Positions 1 to 10,277 are shown, counted from the first letter of the stretch. The stretch: 61,398 nucleotides of DNA from Clostridia bacterium (GCA_022795075.1 JAAWGB010000005.1:1-61398), one strand, 5' to 3'. The notes: a model not told the origin generated them from the letters alone. Numbers and translations: made by a program.

Positions 1-4
1 TTAA

Positions 5-121
5 TTAGCAACATCCTCCTCTGTTACCACCGCAACAACAACAGATTAATAATATTAGGATTATAATCCAGCAACAATCATCACCAAATCCGAATCCACC
101 GCATCCTCTATTTTCTGGCAT
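5..121 (-). CDS. Small Cys/Gly-rich membrane protein (38 aa)
   Basis: A 38-residue ORF begins MPENRGCGGFGFGDDCC, runs through a hydrophobic stretch WIIILILLI and ends in CCCCGGNRGGCC. A purine-rich ribosome site (GGAAGGGGG) lies about 9 bases before the ATG. The layout (Gly-rich head, one short hydrophobic segment, tiny size) resembles YjcZ-type small sporulation or membrane proteins of Bacillota, but the Cys clusters are unusual and family membership is a guess. It is transcribed away from polC. The larger antisense frame over 61-273 lacks coding character and I reject it. Confidence 0.55.
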   Translation of the reverse strand: MPENRGCGGFGFGDDCCWIIILILLICCCCGGNRGGCC

Positions 122-252
122 AGTCTAGACCCCCTTCCATAAAGAAATATGTTTTGTTTATTTTTTTTCTTTTGTTGTTTTCCTTTGTATGATATATAAT
201 ATGTAGTTAAGAAAAATGTGTTACAAATTAAAAAAATTATTAAAAATTTTAA

Positions 253-281
253 TTGTAAATAAAATGAAAACATGATAAAAT
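253..281 (+). promoter_or_regulatory. Putative sigma-A promoter of polC
   Basis: TTGTAA, 17-base spacer, TAAAAT. It lies about 85 bases before the polC start in a very AT-rich stretch, so chance matches are easy. Confidence 0.35.
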
Positions 282-364
282 TACAAATAAATCAATATGT
301 ATTTTTTGAAAGGAAGTAATAAAAAGAAGTATATTTGCAATATTAGAAAGGACGGAAACAAGAA

Positions 365-3300
365 ATGGAGCAAAAACCAAAAAAAGTTGGAGAAATATTT
401 AGTGACTATAAAACAAATAGCAATATAAAATATGCAGAAGTAAGAAACCTAAATATCATAAAAAAAACCAATACACTACAAGTTATTTTATACTTAGATG
501 AATATATAGAAATAAAAGAAATATGGTATTTTGAAAACTTTTTAAAAGAAAGATTTCAATTTCATCATATAAATATAGAAATTAACTATCATGAAAAAGT
601 AGAAAAGAAATCCATTACAGACGAATGGAAAAACATCATTGCTTATATGGCACATAAATATCCCTTAGCCAAGCCAATGCTACTATTAAAAAGTAAAGTA
701 GAAGTAAAAGACCATACCATATATATTGAAATGCACATTAAAGGAGCAGAATTTTTAAGAGCCAAAAAAACGGACAAAGAATTGCAAAAAACCATTAAAA
801 ATTTATTTGGGCAAGAATATATCATAGAAATAATCGAAAAACTATCAGCAAATGACATGAAAGAAATTCGTGAAAATATTGAAAATCAAGAAAATAGCAT
901 TAGAACCCAAATGGAAGAAGAAAATAAGCAGCATAAGATAGAAAAAGAAAACAAAATAGAAGAAGTTCCTATATACGAAGATTTAGACTATGCACCACCA
1001 ACAGAATTAGAATGTTACATTCCAAATGAAGAAATCGAAGAAACAGAAGAACAAGAATATATAATGGGAAAACCATCAAGAGCTAAAGAAAAATACATCA
1101 AAATCAAAGACATTACGGCAAATGATGGAAGAGTAACCTTAGAAGGAAGACTAGTAACCATACAAGTAAGAGAAACCAAATCAGGAAAAGGAATGATTAT
1201 CTTTGATTTATATGATGGAACAGGAACCATTACCTGTAAATCATTTGGAAAAGACTATTTGGAAGGAAAAGAAATAGAGGAAAAAATAAGCCAAGCAAAA
1301 GCCATAAAAGCTACAGGAAAAGCACAATTGGACAATTATGCAGGAGATGTTACCGTTATGGTAAATACAATTGTAGAAACCAATCATGATTTACCAGAAT
1401 TACCAACAGAAGAAGAACAAGAAGATACACCATTAATTTTAGGAGCAACCCCTAATATTACAGATCCATTGGTAAAAGTAGAAGACTTAGGAGTAGATGA
1501 TGGAAGAATTGCCCTGCAAGGAGAAGTTATTTTCTCAGAAGATAGAACACTAAAATCAGGAAAAACATTATTTAGTTTTGACTTATATGATGGAAGTAGT
1601 ACCATTACATGTAAAGCCTTTTTAGACAAAGAAAAAGCCAAAAAAACCATGAAAAGGATTCAAAATGCCAAAGCATTAATGGTAGCAGGAACAGCACAAA
1701 TGGATACCTTTTCCAATGAACTAACTGTCATGGCAAATACAATTGTAGAAACAGAAAATGAAATAAAAAAAGAAGTAAGAGAGGATCAAGCACCAGTAAA
1801 AAGAGTAGAATTACATATGCACACCCAAATGAGCCAAATGGATGCCATGACATCTGCCAAAGATTTAATCAAAAGAGCCATGAAATGGGGAATGAAATCA
1901 ATTGCGATTACAGATCATGGGGTAGTTCAAGCCTTTCCAGAAGCTCATAAAATGTTAGGATATGATAATCCAGACATGAAGATATTATATGGAGTAGAAG
2001 CTTATTTAGCCCCAGATAAAAATGCAATTGTAACAAATAGCAAAGGACAAGATATAGATACAACCACCTACTGTGTACTTGACTTAGAAACAACAGGATT
2101 TTCAGCAACAACAGAAAAAATTACAGAAGTAGGAATTATGAAAGTAAAAAATGGAGAAGTAATTGACCAATTTAGTTGTTTTGTAAATCCAGAAAAACAT
2201 ATTCCCCAAAGAGTTACAGAAGTAACTAACATTACAGACGACATGGTAAAAGATGCAAAAACCATTGAGCAAGTATTTCCTAAAATACTAGAATTTATAA
2301 AAGATTCTGTTTTAGTTGCCCATAATGCACCATTTGACATGGGATTTTTAAAACAAAATGCCAAAATTTTAGGTTATGAATTTGATTATACTTATCTAGA
2401 TACCTTGAGTTTAGCCAAAGATTTATTTCCAGATTACAAAAAATATAAATTAGGAAAAATTGCAGAAAACTTAGGCATAAAAGTAGAAGTAGCACATCGA
2501 GCTTTAGATGATGTAGATACAACTGTTAAAGTATTTAATGTGATGTTAGATATGCTAAAAAAGCGTGGAGCCCAAAAGATAGATGATATAGATGAAGTAA
2601 GTAGTACAGAAGAAACCAAAAAAGAAGAATACAAAAAATTAAAAACCTATCATGCGATCATTTTAGCCAAAAACTATGTAGGATTACGAAATCTATATAA
2701 ATTAGTTTCCCTTTCTCACTTACATTATTTTTATAGAAAACCTAGAATTTTAAAAAGCTTATACAAAAAATATTCAGAAGGATTAATGTTAGGAAGTGCC
2801 TGTGAAGCAGGAGAACTTTACCAAGCAATTGAGCTTGGTAAAACAGATGAAGAAATTGAAGCCATAGCCAATGATTATGATTATTTAGAAATTCAACCAA
2901 TTGGCAATAATCAATTTTTAATCCGAAACGAAACCGTAAAAGATGAAGAAGTTCTGCGAGATATTAACCGAAGAATTGTGGACTTAGGAGAAAAATTGAA
3001 CAAACCAGTAGTAGCAACTTGTGATGTTCATTTTATGGATCCACAAGATGAAGTGTATCGACGTATCTTAGAAGCAGGTCAAGGCTATGAAGATGCAGAT
3101 AATCAAGCACCTTTGTATTTGAGAACAACCGAAGAAATGCTAGAAGAATTTAGTTATTTAGGAAAAGAAAAAGCCTATGAAGTAGTAGTAACAAACACCA
3201 ATTTAATAGCCGATAGGTGTGATCGAATTAGTCCCATTTCGCCAGAAAAATGTCCACCACATATACCTGGTTGTGAACAAACAATTAAAGATATTGCCTA

Positions 3301-5137
3301 TGAAAAAGCACACGAATTATATGGAAATCCATTGCCAGAAATTGTACAAGAAAGATTAGACAAAGAACTGGATTCTATTATTCGAAATGGATTTTCAGTT
3401 ATGTATATAATTGCTCAAAAATTAGTATGGAAGTCAAATGAAGACGGCTATATTGTAGGTTCAAGAGGGTCAGTAGGTTCCTCTTTTGCAGCCAACATGA
3501 CAGGTATTACAGAAGTAAATTCCCTGCCAGCACATTACCGATGCCCAAACTGTAAATATTCAGATTTTACAGATTATGGCTATAAAAATGGATTTGACTT
3601 ACCAGATAAACCATGTCCAAAATGTGGGCACGCCTTAGATAAAGATGGTATGGATATTCCATTTGAAACCTTTTTAGGTTTTAATGGAGATAAAGAGCCT
3701 GATATTGACTTAAACTTTTCTGGAGAATACCAAGCCAAAGCTCATAAATACACAGAAGTTATCTTTGGAAAAGGAACGACTTTTAAAGCAGGAACCATTG
3801 GAACCATAGCAGATAAGACAGCCTTTGGATATGTAAAAAAATATTTTGAAGAAAGGCACATTCCAATCAATCGAGCAGAAACACAAAGACTAGCAAGTGG
3901 CTGTACAGGAATTAAAAGAACAACAGGGCAACATCCAGGGGGAATTATTGTTGTACCAAAAGGAAGAGAAATTTATGAATTTTGTCCCGTACAACATCCA
4001 GCAGATGACCCCAATTCAGATATTGTAACAACACATTTTGATTATCACTCTATTGACCAAAACTTATTAAAATTAGATATCTTAGGTCATGATGATCCAA
4101 CCATGATAAGAATGTTGCAAGATATAACAGGAATTGACCCAACGAAAGTTCCGTTAGATGATAAAGAAACCATGTCCATTTTTAGTTCGACCCAAGCACT
4201 TGGTGTAACACCCGAACAGATTCACTCTGAAGTAGGAAGTTTCGGTGTACCAGAATTTGGAACGAAATTTGTAAGAGGGATGTTAGTTGATACAAGACCA
4301 ACGACTTTTGATGAATTAATTAGAATATCAGGGTTATCACATGGAACAGACGTATGGCTGGGTAATGCTCAAAGTTTAATTGAAGCAGGAACGGTTACTT
4401 TGCAAGATGCTATTTGTTGTCGTGATGATATTATGATTTATCTAATCAAACAAGGCTTGCCACCTAATCCAGCTTTTAAAATTATGGAAACGGTGCGTAA
4501 AGGAAAGGCTTTAAAAGATCCAGAAAAATGGGCAGAATATGTAGGGTTAATGAAAGAACATGATGTGCCAGATTGGTATATTAAATCTTGTGAAAAAATA
4601 AAGTATATGTTCCCAAAAGCCCATGCAGCAGCCTATGTAACAAATGCTTTTCGTATTGCATGGTTTAAAGTGCATGAACCATTAGCTTATTATGCCTCTT
4701 ATTTTTCAATTCGAGCAGATGAATTTGATAGTGAGTGTATGATTTTTGGAAAAGAAAAGGTTAAAAACAAAATGAAGGAAATCGATTTAGCTGGAAATTC
4801 TGCAACTGTAAAAGATAAGAATATGTATGCTATTTTGGAATTGGTTTTGGAAATGTATGAAAGAGGATTTCATTTCTTGAAGATGGATTTGTATGAATCA
4901 GATGCTACTAAGTTTTTGGTAGAAGATGATGGTATTCGTCCGCCATTAAATAGTATACCAGGTCTTGGAACGATTGCTGCACAAGGAATTGCAAAAGCAA
5001 GGAAAGATGGAAAGTTTATGTCTATTGATGATTTGAAAATACGTGCAAAAGTAGGTAATTCTGTAACAGATTTATTGAAAAGTTTTGGATGTTTAGAGGG
5101 AATGAGCCAAAGTAATCAAATGAGTTTATTTGGCTAA
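365..5137 (+). CDS. polC: DNA polymerase III alpha subunit, PolC type, with two tandem OB folds
   Basis: Replicative polymerase of Gram-positives with its own 3'-5' proofreading exonuclease. Visible order: N-terminal region; OB fold 1 (~242-345); a second, similar OB fold (~368-470, both with SGK..F.FDLYDG and TITCK); PHP start with HMHTQ (~480); DEDD exonuclease inserted in the PHP (LDLETTGF ~570, HNAPFD, HRALDDVDT); polymerase core with GSRGSVGSS, a four-Cys zinc site (CPNC...CPKC) and the catalytic PDIDLNF (~1112); helix-hairpin-helix; C-terminal QMSLFG, which fits a beta-clamp binding motif. At 1,590 aa it is longer than usual PolC (about 1,430-1,470), and the duplicated OB fold accounts for much of the excess. 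The ATG follows a GAAAGGA-type site. Confidence 0.97.
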   Translation: MEQKPKKVGEIFSDYKTNSNIKYAEVRNLNIIKKTNTLQVILYLDEYIEIKEIWYFENFLKERFQFHHINIEINYHEKVEKKSITDEWKNIIAYMAHKYPLAKPMLLLKSKVEVKDHTIYIEMHIKGAEFLRAKKTDKELQKTIKNLFGQEYIIEIIEKLSANDMKEIRENIENQENSIRTQMEEENKQHKIEKENKIEEVPIYEDLDYAPPTELECYIPNEEIEETEEQEYIMGKPSRAKEKYIKIKDITANDGRVTLEGRLVTIQVRETKSGKGMIIFDLYDGTGTITCKSFGKDYLEGKEIEEKISQAKAIKATGKAQLDNYAGDVTVMVNTIVETNHDLPELPTEEEQEDTPLILGATPNITDPLVKVEDLGVDDGRIALQGEVIFSEDRTLKSGKTLFSFDLYDGSSTITCKAFLDKEKAKKTMKRIQNAKALMVAGTAQMDTFSNELTVMANTIVETENEIKKEVREDQAPVKRVELHMHTQMSQMDAMTSAKDLIKRAMKWGMKSIAITDHGVVQAFPEAHKMLGYDNPDMKILYGVEAYLAPDKNAIVTNSKGQDIDTTTYCVLDLETTGFSATTEKITEVGIMKVKNGEVIDQFSCFVNPEKHIPQRVTEVTNITDDMVKDAKTIEQVFPKILEFIKDSVLVAHNAPFDMGFLKQNAKILGYEFDYTYLDTLSLAKDLFPDYKKYKLGKIAENLGIKVEVAHRALDDVDTTVKVFNVMLDMLKKRGAQKIDDIDEVSSTEETKKEEYKKLKTYHAIILAKNYVGLRNLYKLVSLSHLHYFYRKPRILKSLYKKYSEGLMLGSACEAGELYQAIELGKTDEEIEAIANDYDYLEIQPIGNNQFLIRNETVKDEEVLRDINRRIVDLGEKLNKPVVATCDVHFMDPQDEVYRRILEAGQGYEDADNQAPLYLRTTEEMLEEFSYLGKEKAYEVVVTNTNLIADRCDRISPISPEKCPPHIPGCEQTIKDIAYEKAHELYGNPLPEIVQERLDKELDSIIRNGFSVMYIIAQKLVWKSNEDGYIVGSRGSVGSSFAANMTGITEVNSLPAHYRCPNCKYSDFTDYGYKNGFDLPDKPCPKCGHALDKDGMDIPFETFLGFNGDKEPDIDLNFSGEYQAKAHKYTEVIFGKGTTFKAGTIGTIADKTAFGYVKKYFEERHIPINRAETQRLASGCTGIKRTTGQHPGGIIVVPKGREIYEFCPVQHPADDPNSDIVTTHFDYHSIDQNLLKLDILGHDDPTMIRMLQDITGIDPTKVPLDDKETMSIFSSTQALGVTPEQIHSEVGSFGVPEFGTKFVRGMLVDTRPTTFDELIRISGLSHGTDVWLGNAQSLIEAGTVTLQDAICCRDDIMIYLIKQGLPPNPAFKIMETVRKGKALKDPEKWAEYVGLMKEHDVPDWYIKSCEKIKYMFPKAHAAAYVTNAFRIAWFKVHEPLAYYASYFSIRADEFDSECMIFGKEKVKNKMKEIDLAGNSATVKDKNMYAILELVLEMYERGFHFLKMDLYESDATKFLVEDDGIRPPLNSIPGLGTIAAQGIAKARKDGKFMSIDDLKIRAKVGNSVTDLLKSFGCLEGMSQSNQMSLFG

Positions 5138-5156
5138 ATATATTATGAATGAGATA

Positions 5157-5364
5157 TTTATTAAAAATACAAATTATTCTAAAATTAAGAATGTTTAATC
5201 TGTCCAAGCTATTTGTAATAGAAAATGTAAGGAAGTATTTTAGGAGAATCTCAAAAAGGGATTTTTGAGATTCTCCTAAAATATTTCCTAACATTTTCTA
5301 ATTACAAATACTTTCCATTTTAAACATTTTTAATTTTAGAATAGTTTGTATTTTTATTAATAAA
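5157..5364. repeat. Long palindrome (~100-bp arms) without the shared core
   Basis: Starts 20 bases after the polC stop. The left arm (TTTATTAAAAATACAAATTA...) is repeated as its reverse complement at the right end, with a near-zero loop at about 5259 (CAAAAAGGGATTTTTG). It could end polC transcription, but it is far longer than an ordinary terminator and has no matching T-run requirement. It resembles the core-bearing palindromes elsewhere in the window in having a unique arm sequence. Confidence 0.75.
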
Positions 5365-5366
5365 TA

Positions 5367-5425
5367 GGTTACAGTTCACTAGGAAACATTTGAATTATCT
5401 ATTTTATTCTCAGTGAACTGTAACC
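5367..5425. repeat. GGTTACAGTTCACT inverted repeat
   Basis: GGTTACAGTTCACT at 5367-5380 is mirrored by AGTGAACTGTAACC at 5412-5425. Similar ends (GGTTACAG...GCAACC, GGTTACC...GGTAACC) occur at 8289-8329 and 21177-21419, which suggests a small repeat family. Confidence 0.65.
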
Positions 5426-5454
5426 CTAAATGACTTATATTTAGTGTTTACAAG

Positions 5455-5483
5455 TTGACAAAGTGCTAAACATAATATAAAAT
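5455..5483 (+). promoter_or_regulatory. Sigma-A promoter of the HD-domain gene
   Basis: TTGACA, 17-base spacer, TAAAAT, 36 bases before the ATG at 5519. Confidence 0.6.
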
Positions 5484-5518
5484 GTCAATAAAGAAGAATT
5501 AAAAATGAGGTAAAAAAG

Positions 5519-6578
5519 ATGAGAAATTACATAGAAACCTTAAAACCAGAAATACAAGAATACTTTAAAATACTATCACCAGAAGGAGTACCAGAATTTT
5601 TAGAGGAATATATTCAAACCCAACAAATGCAGCAACAATCACAAGTAAGTATGACATGTGGAACATTCTATTCAAAAATGTTTCCAAACAAATTTTGGTA
5701 TTCTAGTTTAGATCATAGCATAGGAGTGGCTTTAATCATTTGGAATTTTACTAAAGATAAAAAGCAAACTTTAGCAGGTTTATTTCATGACATTGCAACA
5801 CCTGTTTTTAAACATGTAGTTGATTATATGAATGGAGATTATGAAACACAAGAGTCAACAGAAGAGTTAACCAGTCAAATTATATTAGAATCAAAGGAAA
5901 TTATGAACTTATTAAATAGAGATGGGATAAAAATTGAAGAAGTAGAAGATTATCATAAATATCCAATTGCAGATAATGATACACCACGGACTTTCAAGTG
6001 ACAGATTAGAATATACACTAATAAATGGTCTAGGAGCGACAGAAGAACTTTGGAATTTAGAACAAGTAAAAGAAATTTATCAAAATATAGAAATACAAAA
6101 AAATGAAGAAGGAATAGAAGAACTTGGATTTAAAGACAAAGAAATGGCAGAAAAATTTGTACAAGTTATGAGTAGATTATCTAATAAATATATAGAAAAC
6201 AAAACCAAATATTCGATGCAGTTTTTAGCAGATGTTATGAAAAAAATGGCAGAAAAAAAACTAATTTGTACAAAAGATTTATATCATTTATCAGAAAAAG
6301 AAGTGATAGAAAGAATTAAAAAATGTGATGAAAATCATATTGCTAGAAATTTTGAAATTTGGCAAAATGCTACTAAAATAAAAGAAAGTGATAAATTAGT
6401 AGCAGGAAAATATTGTGTAAGTGTTACCAACCCAAAGGTTAGATACATTGTACCATTAGTAAAAGTAGAAAAAGATTATATAAGAGTTGATAAACTATCT
6501 AAAAAAGCTAGTCAAGATATAGAAAAAGCTAAAAATTTTAGAACGAAAGAATTTGCTTATTTAGATTTTTCATTTTAG
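5519..6578 (+). CDS. HD-domain phosphohydrolase, read through a +1 shift at CGG
   Basis: Two overlapping frames form one protein of about 352 aa. The first has DHSIGVA...LFHDIATPVFKHVVDY, an HD-superfamily metal site, and would stop at 6001. The second continues as LSSDRLEYTLINGLG, again typical of HD hydrolases. The break is at CGG 5987-5989, after CCA. Skipping the C gives DTP-G-LSSDRLEY. The ATG has a GAGGT site 8 bases upstream and a good promoter. The substrate is not evident. Without the shift the protein would lose more than half its length, including the SDR motif. Confidence 0.8.
5987..5989 (+). other. CGG +1 frameshift site 1 (HD protein)
   Basis: Context CCA|CGG|ACT. Dropping C gives CCA GGA CTT and joins the two frames. 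Seen in sequence; ribosomal shifting is inferred. Confidence 0.7.
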
Positions 6579-6609
6579 ATGATAAGTTCAAAAGAAAAGA
6601 GGAAGAAGA

Positions 6610-6921
6610 ATGATTGGACAACCAACAACGATTCATTTAGAACAAATATTTTCGATACAAAATATTTTACTTTATTTATTAGCCATTAATCTTTTTGGTT
6701 TTTTCATTATGTGGTTAGATAAAAGAAAAGCTAGAAAAGGTTCTTGGAGAATTCCAGAGAAGACATTATTTATCATTACTGCTTTAGGTGGTGGAATTGG
6801 TACAATAGCGGGGATGTATACTTTTAGGCATAAGACACAAAAGTTAAATTTTGTAATAGGCTTTCCGTTTATTACAATATTAGAGATAATTGCTATTATT
6901 TATTGGATGTTTTTCGATTAA
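6610..6921 (+). CDS. DUF1294 membrane protein
   Basis: A 103-aa protein with the DUF1294 pattern: a membrane helix, then MWLDKRKARKGSWRIPE, GGGIGTIAGMYTFRHKTQK and a C-terminal helix pair. The family has no known function and is often a free-standing small membrane protein. A GAGGAAGAAG ribosome site precedes the ATG. It follows the HD gene by about 30 bases and probably shares its transcript. Confidence 0.85.
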   Translation: MIGQPTTIHLEQIFSIQNILLYLLAINLFGFFIMWLDKRKARKGSWRIPEKTLFIITALGGGIGTIAGMYTFRHKTQKLNFVIGFPFITILEIIAIIYWMFFD

Positions 6922-6954
6922 AGAAATCAAATATATTATGTTGTTTAGGAAAAA

Positions 6955-7003
6955 ACAAGAAAACTAGAAAAGCTTGAAAAATAAGCAAAATCTAGTTTTT
7001 TTA
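6955..7003 (+). terminator. Rho-independent terminator after DUF1294 gene
   Basis: AAACTAGA...TCTAGTTTTTTTATTTTT: a short stem with an internal AAGCTTGAAAAATAAGC hairpin and a T-run. Confidence 0.6.
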
Positions 7004-7089
7004 TTTTTGAAAAAAATCAAAAAATGAGTACACATAAAAAGTGAAAAACATAAAGTTTAAGTCAATATATTATAGCAACTAAATTAAAA

Positions 7090-7398
7090 TGTGAACAACT
7101 TGTGAATGAAACATGAGTAAAGAAAGTTATTCACAAAGTTTTCCACAGTTTCCACAAAAAAATAAAAACTAAAAAATAATAAAAAATAAAAAAAATGGGA
7201 AACATAAAATTAATAAGAATACATAATTGTAACACAATTGAAATATTTTTGTAACAAAAACGGCGAATGTTGTAAAATTTGAAAGAAAAAAGGGAAATTT
7301 AAAAAGAAAAATAAAAAATCAAAATACCAAAATGCAACATAATTGTAATATTATTGTAAAATAGAAAAAGGAAAAATGATACGATAAATTGTGGATAA
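7090..7398. other. Gene-free AT-rich stretch with a cluster of DnaA-box-like sites
   Basis: Within the 560-base gap 6922-7484 are TTATTCACA (7127-7135), TTTTCCACA (7139-7147), GTTTCCACA (7148-7156) and TGTGGATAA (7390-7398, exact reverse complement of TTATCCACA), plus near matches at 7090-7108. The + strand is strongly A-rich. No ORF is convincing. It could be a DnaA-titrating or regulatory region. dnaA, dnaN and rpmH are not nearby, so I do not call oriC. Confidence 0.4.
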
Positions 7399-7484
7399 TT
7401 AAAAAAATAAAGTGGAAAATAACGAAATTGGTAGAAAATACATATAATAAATAAAGAGAAGGTTAGTAGAAGAGGAGAAAGGAC

Positions 7485-7841
7485 ATGATTCATAAATTAA
7501 GATATTTATTAAATAGAAATCGATGTTGTATGCAAACCGAAATTACGTTGCAACAGTTAAAAAAGTTGGTAGAACAAGGAGCCGTTTTGGTAGATGTTAG
7601 AAGTCCACAGGAATTTGAGGAAGGACATTTAGAAAATGCAATTTTATTGCCAGAGTATGAAATAAAAGAAAATGTTAAGCAAATTTTGCCGAATCAAGAA
7701 CAAATGATTATTGTTTATTGTAGTACAGGTCATAGAGGACAAAAAGCACAACAAATTTTGAATCAATATGGTTATCAAAAAGTTTATAATTTATGTAAGG
7801 GTTTAGAAAATTACGATTCTATTGATATGGTAAAGAGATAA
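7485..7841 (+). CDS. Single-domain rhodanese-like sulfurtransferase
   Basis: A 118-aa protein with the rhodanese fold: VDVRSPQEFEEGHLENAILLP near the middle and the active-site loop YCSTGHRG, which supplies the persulfide-forming Cys. The family transfers sulfur to cyanide, thioredoxin or tRNA-thiolation partners; the partner here is unknown. The ATG follows AGAGGAGAAAGGAC. An alternative start exists at the internal Met in RCCMQTE. Confidence 0.85.
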   Translation: MIHKLRYLLNRNRCCMQTEITLQQLKKLVEQGAVLVDVRSPQEFEEGHLENAILLPEYEIKENVKQILPNQEQMIIVYCSTGHRGQKAQQILNQYGYQKVYNLCKGLENYDSIDMVKR

Positions 7842-7867
7842 AAATTTTAACATATCTTAGAAGGATA

Positions 7868-7901
7868 AGGCCCCCACATCTCTTTGCGAGGGTGGGGGCT
7901 T
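7868..7901. terminator. GC-rich hairpin between convergent genes
   Basis: GCCCCCAC...GTGGGGGC with a 14-base loop lies between the convergent rhodanese and orphan genes. It could serve both as terminator, though T-runs are poor on the + side. Confidence 0.5.
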
Positions 7902-7912
7902 GACAAACTGCG

Positions 7913-8179
7913 TTAATTGTTAAACAATTTGTCAATCTTTTTTCGAGGATTACACCAAAAAGGGACTTTGTATCCCACCGCAAGGCAGTAAATTCCATCC
8001 TTGTCAGGCAAAAACATTGAAGTTCCCAAAGGTTTCCATTTCAAAGAAGCCATTAATTCATGAGATCCCCTACATGTAGGGGATGAATTGTCTGCTGCTG
8101 TTCCAATAAATATGGTTTTTTCTCTTTTATAAAACCGAACTACAAAGTTGTTACCATCTTTTTTATAGTGTTTTGTCAT
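7913..8179 (-). CDS. Orphan protein of unknown function (88 aa), higher GC than neighbours
   Basis: Starts MTKHYKKDGNNFVV; I chose this ATG because GGAGG lies 8 bases upstream. It contains ADNSSPTCRGSHEL and ends KKIDKLFNN. I do not recognise a family. Base composition and codons (an in-frame CGG Arg at 8137-8135, many C-ending codons) differ from neighbours. The preceding base at that CGG is T, and no frame break is needed. It stands alone between inverted repeats, which suggests recent acquisition. Confidence 0.55.
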   Translation of the reverse strand: MTKHYKKDGNNFVVRFYKREKTIFIGTAADNSSPTCRGSHELMASLKWKPLGTSMFLPDKDGIYCLAVGYKVPFWCNPRKKIDKLFNN

Positions 8180-8288
8180 ATGGTTTTCCTCCAAAATATG
8201 ATTGATAAGTTACAGTGAGTCGAAACTCATTACACATTCATTATATCATATCTACATAAAAAAGTCAAAAATCGACTCGTACATATCT

Positions 8289-8329
8289 GGTTACAGACAT
8301 TCATAATTTATTTTCAGTCAACTGCAACC
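8289..8329. repeat. GGTTACAG-type short inverted repeat
   Basis: GGTTACAG at 8289 and GCAACC at 8324, with partial pairing inside. Related in sequence to 5367-5425. The rest of the 8180-8424 gap shows only a weak GAGTCGA/TCGACTC pair at 8217-8278. Confidence 0.4.
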
Positions 8330-8424
8330 AATTTTTTTATTCCATCTAATTTAACTATTGTAGTTTTTAAGGTTGTATGTTAAAATAACAAATATAAGTT
8401 TAACGCAAAAAAAGGAGAACATAC

Positions 8425-10239
8425 ATGAATAATAGACAAGAACATATTAGAAACTTTAGTATCATTGCCCATATTGATCATGGAAAATCAACTTTGGCAG
8501 ATAGACTAATCGAAATGACAGGAGTACTATCCAAAAGAGAAATGGAAAGTCAAGTCTTAGACAACATGGAAATTGAAAAAGAAAGAGGAATTACTATAAA
8601 ATCACAAGCAGTTAGAATGATTTATAAGGCAAAAGATGGACAAGAATATACCTTAAATTTAATTGACACACCAGGTCATGTAGACTTTAATTATGAAGTA
8701 TCAAGAAGTTTGGCAGCATGTGATGGAGCCATTTTAGTAGTAGATTCTAGCCAAGGCGTAGAAGCACAAACTTTGGCAAATGTCTATTTAGCCATTGACA
8801 ATAATTTAGAGATATTACCAGTACTCAACAAAATTGATTTACCAAATGCAAGAGTAGAAGAAGTGAAACAAGAAATAGAAGATATAATTGGCATACCAGC
8901 AGAAGATGCACCCTGTATTTCGGCTAAATCTGGTTTAAATGTAGAAGAAGTATTAGAAAAAATTGTAACACAATTACCAGCCCCAAAAGGAGACGAAAAC
9001 GAAAAAGTAAAATGTTTGATATTTGACTCATACTATGATAATTACAAAGGAGCAGTAGCTTATGTAAGAGTAGTAGATGGAACCGTAAAAATAGGAGATG
9101 AAATCAAATTAATGGCAACCAATAAAACATTTACGGTAGCAGAAGTAGGTCATTTTATACCAGGATCCTATATGCCAACAAATGAAATAAAAGCAGGAGA
9201 AGTTGGTTATGTAGCAGCAAGCATCAAAAATTTAGCTGATATCCATGTAGGAGACACCATTACCCTTAAAAATAATCCAGCACAAGAGCCATTAAAAGGA
9301 TACAAAAAAGTAACACCAATGGTTTATTGTGGTTTGTATCCAATTGATGGTAGCCAATATGAGGCATTAAAAGAAGCATTAGAAAAACTAAAACTAAATG
9401 ATGCAGCTTTAGAATATGAGGCAGAAACTTCAGCAGCATTAGGATTTGGATTTCGTTGTGGTTTTTTAGGATTATTACATTTAGAAATTATAGAAGAAAG
9501 ATTAGATAGAGAATTTGACTTAGGACTTATCACAACAGCACCTTCTGTTATTTATAAGGTATATAAAACAGATGGGACCATTATTGAATTATACAATCCA
9601 GAAGACTTACCAAAACCGCAAGAAATATCTTATATAGAAGAACCATTTGTAACAGCCAATATCTTAACACCAAAAGACTATGTAGGAAACATTATGGAAC
9701 TATGTCAAAGAAGACGTGGTGTTTATATTGATATGAAATATTTAGACGAAAATCGAGTAACACTTGTCTATGAAATGCCATTAAACGAAATTATATATGA
9801 CTTTTTTGATAACTTAAAATCCAAAACGAAGGGATATGCTTCTTTAGACTATGAATTCAAAGAATATAGAAAATCCAACCTAGTAAAATTAGACATTCAT
9901 ATTAATGGCGAGCCAGTAGATGCCTTAAGTTTTATTGTACATAAAGATAGTAGTTACGAAAGAGGCAAGAAAATGGTAGAAAAATTAAAAACAGTCATAC
10001 CAAGAAAATTATTTAAAATACCAATACAAGCAGCAGTAGGTGGACAAATTATAGCAAGAGAAACCATATCGGCTATGAGAAAAGATGTGCTGGCTAAATG
10101 TTATGGTGGAGATATTACAAGAAAGAAAAAATTATTAGAAAAGCAAAAAAGAGGAAAAAAGAAAATGCGAGAAATTGGTAATGTAGAAATACCACAAGAA
10201 GCATTTTTATCAGTACTAAAATTAGATGATGAATCATAA
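8425..10239 (+). CDS. lepA: Elongation factor 4 (LepA), back-translocating GTPase
   Basis: A 604-aa ribosomal GTPase with G1 [10 protein letters not shown], switch region with RGITIKSQ, G3 DTPGHVDF, G4 NKIDLP, EF-G-like domains and the LepA-specific C-terminal region ([35 protein letters not shown]), which contacts tRNA. Length is normal. The ATG follows AAAAGGAGAAC. Frame is intact and contains no in-frame CGG. Confidence 0.97.
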   Translation: MNNRQEHIRNFSIIAHIDHGKSTLADRLIEMTGVLSKREMESQVLDNMEIEKERGITIKSQAVRMIYKAKDGQEYTLNLIDTPGHVDFNYEVSRSLAACDGAILVVDSSQGVEAQTLANVYLAIDNNLEILPVLNKIDLPNARVEEVKQEIEDIIGIPAEDAPCISAKSGLNVEEVLEKIVTQLPAPKGDENEKVKCLIFDSYYDNYKGAVAYVRVVDGTVKIGDEIKLMATNKTFTVAEVGHFIPGSYMPTNEIKAGEVGYVAASIKNLADIHVGDTITLKNNPAQEPLKGYKKVTPMVYCGLYPIDGSQYEALKEALEKLKLNDAALEYEAETSAALGFGFRCGFLGLLHLEIIEERLDREFDLGLITTAPSVIYKVYKTDGTIIELYNPEDLPKPQEISYIEEPFVTANILTPKDYVGNIMELCQRRRGVYIDMKYLDENRVTLVYEMPLNEIIYDFFDNLKSKTKGYASLDYEFKEYRKSNLVKLDIHINGEPVDALSFIVHKDSSYERGKKMVEKLKTVIPRKLFKIPIQAAVGGQIIARETISAMRKDVLAKCYGGDITRKKKLLEKQKRGKKKMREIGNVEIPQEAFLSVLKLDDES

Positions 10240-10277
10240 TTTTGGAAACGAATCAAAAATCATGGAAAGGAAGAAAA

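Noticed and set aside
61..273. 70-aa minus-strand ORF
   Set aside because: The shorter 5-121 frame has a good ribosome site and a Cys/Gly-rich, protein-like sequence; the longer one looks like a shadow.
7090..7398. Chromosomal oriC
   Set aside because: No dnaA, dnaN or rpmH nearby; AT-rich DNA gives chance DnaA-box matches.
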